Origin: JAAXTX01 sp037139695 | GTDB lineage: Bacteria > Patescibacteriota > Minisyncoccia > Moranbacterales > UBA1568 | Length of the DNA: 28,762 bases | Direction of reading: 5' to 3' | Assembly: GCA_037139695.1 (NCBI GenBank) | Contig: JBAXFX010000010.1 | Coordinates: 1-28,762 of the forward strand | In this document: positions 24,009-28,762 of the stretch, piece by piece | How the letters are laid out: every line of letters begins with the position of its first letter | How positions within the stretch are numbered: position 1 is the first letter of the stretch | Position numbers and translations under genes: made by a program | The notes under the pieces: generated by a model | Database searches by the model: none | What the model saw: only the letters and a program-made list of their open reading frames with translations | What the model was told of the DNA's origin: nothing

Positions 24009-24557
24009 CTAGGTTCCCGATTCCATGCTCGGCGGCTGCGGACCGTTTTGTTTCCGCTCTTCGTCCTTCTTCAACCGTTCCAATTCCGCTTTCGCGTTAT
24101 CGTACGCGCGCTCCAATTCGAGAAACGTGAACCGATTCGCGATTTCCAACATATCGAAAACCTTTTCCGTTGAACCGGATGCTCCGGACTCCGACCGCCT
24201 GATCCACACCGGTCGGACGCCATCCTGATCCCACTCAACCAACAGACCGGATGAACGTTCATACCGGGAAGCTCCTGCTTGTCCTTTCGACACCTCAGGA
24301 AGAGACTCGACTATTTCGGCGAGGTCCGCGTTCCATGCTCCCAGGAAACCGACCTTCTCGGCAATGTCATACGTCTCTTTTCCATCACCTTCGATAATGC
24401 CGGCACCGGCGGAAGCGCTCGTCTCCTCATACCGTCGCTTATTCATAAGTGCTCGGAATTCCCCCTCCAATCCCGCCCGGTTCTTTTCATGAACCGGATC
24501 GTTTTTCGGCTCTTCCTTCTTTCCGGCCTTTTCAAACGGAGGCAACTCGAACAACAT
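24009..24557 (-). CDS. Hypothetical charged protein, C-terminal coiled coil
   Basis: Not recognised. From the ATG at 24557 it is 182 residues, soluble, without cysteines or a signal peptide. The N-terminal 35 residues are Lys/Glu/Pro-rich and likely disordered. A middle region (about 65-120) with KVGFLGAWNADLAEIVESLPEV looks folded. The helix LELERAYDNAKAELERLKKDEERKQ near the C-terminus is a good coiled coil, followed by a short Pro/Ser tail. An upstream in-frame start (24617) would add 20 hydrophobic residues with no support. A strong terminator follows, and the acidic gene at 24640 lies just upstream on the same strand, probably in one transcript. Confidence 0.6.
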   Translation of the reverse strand: MLFELPPFEKAGKKEEPKNDPVHEKNRAGLEGEFRALMNKRRYEETSASAGAGIIEGDGKETYDIAEKVGFLGAWNADLAEIVESLPEVSKGQAGASRYERSSGLLVEWDQDGVRPVWIRRSESGASGSTEKVFDMLEIANRFTFLELERAYDNAKAELERLKKDEERKQNGPQPPSMESGT

Positions 24558-24639
24558 AAGATACAAAGACAACGAATTATCCACTGTTCGGAAATATACC
24601 ACGAAAACGGGCCACAATCATAGCGGGCAAGAAATGTCG

Positions 24640-25086
24640 TCAGAATTCCTCGCTGATCTCGAGACGGTCCACGCCGTGCTCGTCGAATTCCTTGCGGTAC
24701 TTCCGATAGTACCATTCGACCCGGTCCGGAAGCTTCCCACTTTTTTCCGCTTCCTCGATTTCCTTGTCGTTCCCGTAGTAGTAAAAATCGCGCTCTCCGA
24801 GCCGACTCTCAAGCTCGAACCAGAAGGTCTCGTCGTCATAGTCGGCGACCGCCTCGTCGGTCTCGGAAAGGATGTCCTTCGCGATACCGATCTTTCCCTC
24901 ATACTCCTCGGCGATTCCCGTCTCACCGGCTTCTCGCGCCGCCGAAAGCAGCGGTTCGATCGCGTTCGTCCAGAGCGAATCAAGCTCCTCGTCCGGTACA
25001 TCGGATGAACGCTCACGAATAAACCGGCCCAACTCGGCCAGGAACACGAGATCGCGGAGTTGTTCTTTCGAGAGTGTCAGTTTCAT
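24640..25086 (-). CDS. Hypothetical acidic protein
   Basis: A 148-residue strongly acidic helical protein with no cysteine and no membrane segment. Recognisable stretches are KLTLSKEQLRDLVFLAELGRFIRER at the N-terminus, SLWTNAIEPLLSAAREAG in the middle, and DDETFWFELESRLGERDFYYYG, a pattern seen in uncharacterised small proteins of several bacterial groups (a W-x-x-x-x-EPLL segment followed by FW-x-x-LxxRLxxRDF). No function can be assigned. The ATG at 25086 is the only reasonable start; a GGAG 20 nt upstream is too far to be a normal ribosome binding site. It lies 82 bp upstream of the 24009 gene. Confidence 0.65.
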   Translation of the reverse strand: MKLTLSKEQLRDLVFLAELGRFIRERSSDVPDEELDSLWTNAIEPLLSAAREAGETGIAEEYEGKIGIAKDILSETDEAVADYDDETFWFELESRLGERDFYYYGNDKEIEEAEKSGKLPDRVEWYYRKYRKEFDEHGVDRLEISEEF

Positions 25087-25171
25087 ACGTCGATCCGGTT
25101 TTCACTCCGTAACGTCAGAGGCGCGATTATGGGACATGCTTTTCACTTTCCATTTTTCACTTCAAGTCATC

Positions 25172-25744
25172 CTACCCTTTCCGGAGCTCCTTGGCAATAT
25201 GCCGGTATTCGGGAATCGTCTGCCCGACCAGCGCCCAGAACCGGGCGGAATGGTTGAATTCCTTCAGATGGCAAAGCTCGTGCACCACGACATAGTCCGC
25301 CATCCGCTCCGGCAACAGGAGCAGCTTCCAACTAAACGACAGATTCCCCTCCTTGGAACAGCTCCCCCATCGGGTCTTCTGATCGCGGATCGAAATGGTT
25401 CCGTGATGGAAACCGTAAAGGGCGTTCCATTGCGCCACCTTCGCCCGAACAAAGACGTCCGCCGCGGCACGACGCCTCCGATACTCGAGCGTATTTGTTC
25501 GCGAAAGGATTGATTCCTTGCCGGCAAGTTTTTTCGCCTGTTCAACGACCCATTCCGCATGCTCGATCAGAAAATGTTCGGCCTGCCGGATCGAGGCGCG
25601 CTTCGGCACGGTCAACACGACCCGACCGCCTTCGTCCGGACCGGGATGGATGCGGATGGAAATCCGTTTCGCCCGCGCATTCCGACAGAACTCATAGGTC
25701 AGCATCCGACCGTCAACCTCGATTGTTTTTTTCTCGTTTGGCAT
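25172..25744 (-). CDS. YgjP/DUF45-type zinc metallopeptidase
   Basis: A 190-residue cytoplasmic protein of the YgjP-like (DUF45, WLM-related) family. The zinc motif is HELCH at 155-159 (VVVHELCHLKEFNHSARFW) with a third ligand at His165. The typical TRWGSCSKEGNLSFSWKLLLLP lies just before it (124-145), and the N-terminal strands with RNARAKRISIRI and VVLTVPKRAS match the family. Predicted to be a peptidase; its natural substrate is not known. The ATG at 25744 fits the usual N-terminus. On the minus strand the foldable segment 25827-25948 and repeat D copy 2 lie directly upstream. Confidence 0.88.
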   Translation of the reverse strand: MPNEKKTIEVDGRMLTYEFCRNARAKRISIRIHPGPDEGGRVVLTVPKRASIRQAEHFLIEHAEWVVEQAKKLAGKESILSRTNTLEYRRRRAAADVFVRAKVAQWNALYGFHHGTISIRDQKTRWGSCSKEGNLSFSWKLLLLPERMADYVVVHELCHLKEFNHSARFWALVGQTIPEYRHIAKELRKG

Positions 25745-25782
25745 GGAGTGTCAGATAACAGAAACCGGACACCGACATCTAC

Positions 25783-25828
25783 GTATCTCTCTCAAATCTC
25801 ATGTCGAACTGTAAATCCGAAAATTTCG
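25783..25828 (+). repeat. Dispersed 46-bp repeat D, copy 2
   Basis: Differs at two of 46 positions from copies 1 and 3. It ends where the outer stem of the foldable segment 25827-25948 begins. It lies upstream of the YgjP-type gene, in the 786-bp non-coding stretch 25745-26530. Confidence 0.9.
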
Positions 25829-25948
25829 TTGGAGCGCCAACCAGAGATTGGTCACCCTCTGGGTGAAAAATGAGGACGGGTATCCGAAGGAGATGAGGAT
25901 CCCGCTGTCGTAACCTGACGATTTTTGAATGGTTTGTCCGCTCCAACG
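25827..25948 (-). other. Candidate structured RNA or palindromic element
   Basis: A 10-bp perfect outer stem, CGTTGGAGCG (25827-25836) with CGCTCCAACG (25939-25948), encloses several local hairpins: CCAA/TTGG, TCACCC/GGGTGA with a triloop, and CGGGTATCC with GGATCCCG (one bulge). CCAGAG in the first loop is complementary to CTCTGG in the second, allowing an alternative or kissing pairing. On the minus strand it would be the 5' leader of the YgjP-type metallopeptidase gene. No match to a known RNA class is recognised. Confidence 0.5.
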
Positions 25949-25963
25949 CTCTTTCAGTTCCCT

Positions 25964-26000
25964 CCTCTCCCCTCGGGAGAGGATGTCCGGTACTCCGGAC
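25964..26000. repeat. Pair of adjacent short palindromes
   Basis: CCTCTCCC-CTC-GGGAGAGG (25964-25982) is followed by GTCCGG-TACT-CCGGAC (25985-26000). Both stems are perfect. There is no T run. This is the kind of short GC-rich palindrome that recurs between genes in many bacteria; a third (26081-26101) follows. Confidence 0.7.
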
Positions 26001-26080
26001 AGGTGAGGGTCCGAGACTGAAGATCCGTCGATTCAATATACATCTTTATAAGCATCCTTCATATTCCAACCCCTCCTGTC

Positions 26081-26101
26081 CTCCCCTTAGGATAAGGGGA
26101 G
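26081..26101. repeat. Short palindrome
   Basis: CTCCCCTT (26081-26088) pairs perfectly with AAGGGGAG (26094-26101) around a 5-nt loop. On the + strand TTCTTTTTTCGC follows within a few bases, so it might also terminate rightward transcription, but no + gene lies upstream. Confidence 0.6.
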
Positions 26102-26139
26102 AGAACGTTCTTTTTTCGCTTGTACTGTAATCGATATCT

Positions 26140-26160
26140 GGGAGTACCGAGTCTTCGAGG
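26140..26160 (+). repeat. 21-bp sequence shared with the uvrC insertion
   Basis: Identical over 21 bp to the reverse complement of 23222-23242 inside uvrC (GGGAGTACCGAGTCTTCGAG and one more G). Here it lies in non-coding DNA, which supports an intergenic repeat family as the source of the uvrC insertion. The remainder of the gap to 26440 shows only AT-rich sequence with loose 9-bp (GACTTTATG-like) repeats at about 26385-26430. Confidence 0.85.
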
Positions 26161-26445
26161 CACGTCGTTTACGAACGACCGTGCCGAGGGGACCGCGTGC
26201 CACCAAAGCTTTTAGCGGAGGCGCAGGGATTTGTTTTTGATCGGTCGAAGTCAGCATATTGTTTTTAAGGATACGTCGAGTAAGATATCTTTAAGAAACC
26301 ACCTCATCGGGAACCAATGCCTTTTTTTAATTCTACTATCTTCCGTTCCAGTTAAGAGTTGTTGGTAGTTTTTCTTTTGACTTTCGACATTATGGATATT
26401 CGACTTTATGGACTTTGTGGGCTTGTGACTTTTCACTTTACGTCT

Positions 26446-26485
26446 TCTGACAACTCGTTAACTCGTGAACACGTTAACCAGTCAA
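26446..26485. repeat. Degenerate 8-bp tandem repeat, five units
   Basis: Consecutive octamers TCTGACAA, CTCGTTAA, CTCGTGAA, CACGTTAA and CCAGTCAA. It lies about 45 bp downstream of the aminotransferase stop (minus strand). A similar setting, just after a gene's 3' end, is seen for the heptamer array at 7049-7125. Confidence 0.75.
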
Positions 26486-26530
26486 CAAAATCGCCTTCCC
26501 TGTTCCATGCTATCTGTTTTTTGTCCACTG

Positions 26531-27835
26531 CTATCTATTCCCCGTATACGTCCGTATCGCGTCCGAAATCTTGCCCACCGTTTCCGTAAATTTTTTCTCA
26601 TCCGGTTCGAGGAGCGTCATACGGAATCCGGGCAGATCGGTATTGAAGCCGGAGAGTGGCACGACACAGATGCCGGTCGCCGCCATCAGATACAGCACGA
26701 AGCGTTTGTCCGGAGAAACACCACCGACCTCCAGCTCAATAGAATGCCGAACTGCCGAATCGGCGATCGGTAATGTCTGCTTGCCGTTCAGGACCCCGTC
26801 CTCGAAGACCACGGAATAATAAAACGAGCTTTCCGGACACGGGGCGATCACGCCGGGAAGCCTGGAAAAAACGGCGCGGGCGATATCGGCTTTTTTTCGA
26901 TACCCCTCGGTACGTAAGCGGACATGTCCGGCAAAGCGAGAATCGCCGATGATACGAGGCAGCGCGAGCTGTGGCAAGGTCGTCGAACACACCTCGAGCA
27001 TCTTGGCATCGACGAGCGTCTTGGCATACCGTGCGAACACCGGATCCTTGTCCTTGTTGTATACCTCGATCCATCCGCACCGCGAGCCCGGCCACGGTAC
27101 CTCCTTGGACAGCCCGCGCATCACGATCGCCGGCACGTCGTCGCCGATCACCTCGTAGAGCGGGGTCATCTTCTCACGACCATAGGACAGTCTGGCATAC
27201 GTCTCATCGGAGACGAGAAACAGCCCGTATTCCCTGGCGATGGCAACGATTTCCCGAAGCACCTGTTTCGGATAGACCATCCCGGTCGGATTGTCGGGAT
27301 TGATGATCAGGATTCCGGCCACGAGCGGGTTATACCGTACCTTGTTGCGGATATCCTCCAGATTCGGATACCAATTCTTCAGGCAGTCGAGCGTGTAGGT
27401 GATGTGCGGGGCACCGGCATGTGCGGCCTCGGCCGAGGAGTGCGTCGGGTATGCCGGGCAGGGACCGATCACCCGCGCACTGCGACGCAGATACGTGTAC
27501 ACGATCGAGATCGCGTCCCCGAGCCCATTGAAAAACAGGATGTCATCCGGATTAAGCGTAACCTTCGACTCCCGCAGACGCTCCGCGGCGATGAATGCGC
27601 GCGCAGTGGCGATGCCCTTCGTGGGCGAATACCCGAACGAAGCATCGTCGCGCATCGTATCGGCCACGATGTCCTTGATCCAGGCCGGCACAACCTCCCC
27701 TTTCGCGATCGGATCGCCGATATTCTCCCAGACGATATCGACCCCGAGTTCCCGAAGACGCTCCGCGACCCGGACGATACCGCGGATCTCATAGGAAAGT
27801 TCGTCGGCCCCCTCATGAACGATATTGGTTCGCAT
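26531..27835 (-). CDS. PLP-dependent class I/II aminotransferase
   Basis: A fold-type I aminotransferase, AlaT/aspartate-aminotransferase-like. From the ATG at 27835 (434 residues): YEIRGI (15-20), NPDNPTG (179-185), the Asp of DETY (210) that contacts the PLP ring, the PLP-binding Lys244 in GLSKEVPWPGSRCGW, and SRCG (251-254) for phosphate. The start is uncertain: an ATG at 27898 overlaps the TGA of the upstream HAD gene (TGATG), which would add 21 residues and imply translational coupling; the family alignment favours 27835. It forms an operon with the HAD gene. The amino-acid substrate cannot be decided from sequence. It ends with TAG. Confidence 0.88.
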   Translation of the reverse strand: MRTNIVHEGADELSYEIRGIVRVAERLRELGVDIVWENIGDPIAKGEVVPAWIKDIVADTMRDDASFGYSPTKGIATARAFIAAERLRESKVTLNPDDILFFNGLGDAISIVYTYLRRSARVIGPCPAYPTHSSAEAAHAGAPHITYTLDCLKNWYPNLEDIRNKVRYNPLVAGILIINPDNPTGMVYPKQVLREIVAIAREYGLFLVSDETYARLSYGREKMTPLYEVIGDDVPAIVMRGLSKEVPWPGSRCGWIEVYNKDKDPVFARYAKTLVDAKMLEVCSTTLPQLALPRIIGDSRFAGHVRLRTEGYRKKADIARAVFSRLPGVIAPCPESSFYYSVVFEDGVLNGKQTLPIADSAVRHSIELEVGGVSPDKRFVLYLMAATGICVVPLSGFNTDLPGFRMTLLEPDEKKFTETVGKISDAIRTYTGNR

Positions 27836-27897
27836 ACATAGTCCGTTAATACTGATTCTTCCATTCGGGAGATCCCTTCCGAGATCTTGCCCGCGCA

Positions 27898-28569
27898 TCA
27901 GAGCAGCTCCGCGAACCCGTCTATCACCAGGTCCGCTCCGGCAGCCAGCAGGCACGTCCGCGGAAGCGAAGTCGTGATCCCGACCGTGATACATCCGGCA
28001 GCCTTCGCCGAACGGATACCGTTGTCCGCGTCCTCGATGACGAGACAGTCCGCCGGCGCGCATCCGAGACGGGACGCGGCGAGGAGGTACGGCTCGGGAT
28101 GTGGCTTACCGTTTTTCACTTCATCCCCGGTCACAAGTACGTCGAAAAACGGGAGCATCCCCAGACGTTCCAAGAACGGACGCTGATACCAGCTGAGCCC
28201 CGAGGTGGCGACCGCCGTCAAAAGCGTCCGGTCCCGACACGAGACGATGAAGTCCAGCACCAAAGGAACAAGCCGTAGTTCCTCTTGGGCCAGCTCGAAA
28301 TACCGTTCGCGCTTTTCCCGGTCCAATACGAGCGGATCCTCCCGTCCTGTCCCATACCGGTCGAGGATTATGCGGAGTCCCTCGTCGGACTTCATGCCGA
28401 AGATATCGTTCCACGCTTCCCTCGGCACGGCAATACCGTGCCGCTCGAACGTTTCCGCATCCGCCCGTATATGAAGCGACTCGGAATCGACGATCACCCC
28501 GTCCATATCGAACACGACCGCCCGTATCGGATGACTGAAAATGTCCTTGCAAATTGAGGTTTTTCCCAT
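27898..28569 (-). CDS. HAD-superfamily phosphatase / beta-phosphoglucomutase-like
   Basis: A haloacid-dehalogenase hydrolase with a C1 cap, 223 residues. Motif I is DMDGVIVDSE (Asp21 nucleophile, Asp23 acid/base), motif II is the Ser of ATSGLSW, motif III the Lys of VKNGKPHPEPYLLAA, and motif IV is VIEDADNGIRSAKAAG. The pattern is that of the PGMB/Gph branch: phosphoglycolate or sugar-phosphate phosphatase, or beta-phosphoglucomutase. The ATG at 28569 puts motif I at a normal distance and lies 6 nt from a TATACT box, so the mRNA is probably leaderless. Its stop overlaps a possible aminotransferase start. Confidence 0.88.
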   Translation of the reverse strand: MGKTSICKDIFSHPIRAVVFDMDGVIVDSESLHIRADAETFERHGIAVPREAWNDIFGMKSDEGLRIILDRYGTGREDPLVLDREKRERYFELAQEELRLVPLVLDFIVSCRDRTLLTAVATSGLSWYQRPFLERLGMLPFFDVLVTGDEVKNGKPHPEPYLLAASRLGCAPADCLVIEDADNGIRSAKAAGCITVGITTSLPRTCLLAAGADLVIDGFAELL

Positions 28570-28575
28570 ACGGAC

Positions 28576-28581
28576 AGTATA
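28576..28581 (-). promoter_or_regulatory. -10 element of the HAD/aminotransferase operon
   Basis: On the minus strand TGTGGTATACTG gives an extended -10 (TGG plus TATACT) ending 6 nt before the ATG at 28569, so transcription should start at the start codon. Palindrome H copy 4 lies about 92 bp further upstream. Confidence 0.55.
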
Positions 28582-28672
28582 CCACAAGGAAAAACCGCCC
28601 GTTTCAAACAAAAAAATCTATTTCAACTGTGTGAAACAACCCCGCTCCGCCGTAGAGACGTGATATCTTAGT

Positions 28673-28710
28673 AAGTAACATAATAATGCGGTCGTCAGAT
28701 TATGTTACTT
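28673..28710 (-). repeat. Palindromic repeat H, copy 4 (inverted)
   Basis: The reverse complement is identical over 38 bp to copies 1 and 3. One base separates it from repeat D copy 3. It lies upstream of the HAD/aminotransferase operon promoter, beyond the usual reach of an operator. Confidence 0.95.
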
Positions 28711-28711
28711 A

Positions 28712-28757
28712 GTATCTATCTCAAATCTCATGTCGAGCTGTAAATCCGAAAATTTCG
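28712..28757 (+). repeat. Dispersed 46-bp repeat D, copy 3
   Basis: Identical over 46 bp to the reverse complement of copy 1 at the other end of the window. It directly follows palindrome H copy 4 and ends five bases before the window edge. Confidence 0.95.
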
Positions 28758-28762
28758 TTTGA

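Noticed and set aside
25827..25948. tRNA or tmRNA gene
   Set aside because: No cloverleaf with a T-psi-C arm (GTTCRA) and acceptor/CCA arrangement can be built.
25742..26530. Short frames in the large non-coding gap (61-104 codons)
   Set aside because: They cross palindromes, repeat D and tandem repeats and have no conserved protein pattern.
1..28762. Insertion sequence, integron attC sites or prophage
   Set aside because: No transposase, integrase or phage gene is present, and none of the palindromes carries attC-type core boxes.

Overview
The window reads as a chromosomal segment of a Patescibacteria / Candidate Phyla Radiation bacterium (Parcubacteria-like). This is inferred from a type IV pilus cluster with pilM, pilN and pilO but no pilP or pilQ next to it, a helix-turn-helix/Cas2-like (PaaX-type) protein, many short hypothetical proteins, and intergenic spaces full of small palindromes and short tandem repeats. 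Base composition is near-balanced. No rRNA, tRNA, phage gene, transposase or CRISPR array was seen. TAA, TGA and TAG all serve as stops, so the standard bacterial code is assumed.

Layout. 1-2.5 kb: a membrane-anchored polysaccharide deacetylase (+), then a small membrane protein and a family II pyrophosphatase (-). 2.6-8.2 kb: a MiaB-type tRNA methylthiotransferase without its TRAM domain, a pRiA4b ORF-3-like protein, the PaaX/Cas2-like gene flanked by copies of one 38-bp palindrome, a small RelA/SpoT-type HD protein (+) and the 23S rRNA/tRNA methyltransferase RlmN. 8.2-15.9 kb: a minus-strand type IV pilus operon, transcribed as pilC, two prepilin genes, a PilX-like gene, pilM, pilN, pilO and a small membrane protein. 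16-18.2 kb: a two-domain extracytoplasmic protein broken by an in-frame amber codon, and a nucleotidyltransferase-fold protein. 18.4-23.9 kb: uvrA and uvrC (excision repair) on either side of an oppositely transcribed gene with a textbook sigma-70 promoter; its product looks like two Nfu_N-type domains without any cysteine. 24-28.6 kb: two acidic hypothetical proteins, a YgjP-type metallopeptidase, about 0.8 kb of repeat-rich non-coding DNA, and an aminotransferase/HAD phosphatase pair.

The most unusual content is the repeat layer. A 38-bp palindrome (H) occurs four times; the PaaX/Cas2-like stop codon lies inside one copy and another lies 74 bp upstream of its start. A 46-bp repeat (D) occurs three times, including both window ends in opposite orientation, so the contig or window probably ends at repeats. 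Three multi-stem foldable segments lie between genes. uvrC carries an in-frame insertion of about 60 codons built from the same kind of intergenic repeat sequence, resembling in principle the Rickettsia palindromic elements that insert into genes.

All functional calls rest on motif recognition by eye; no database search was run.
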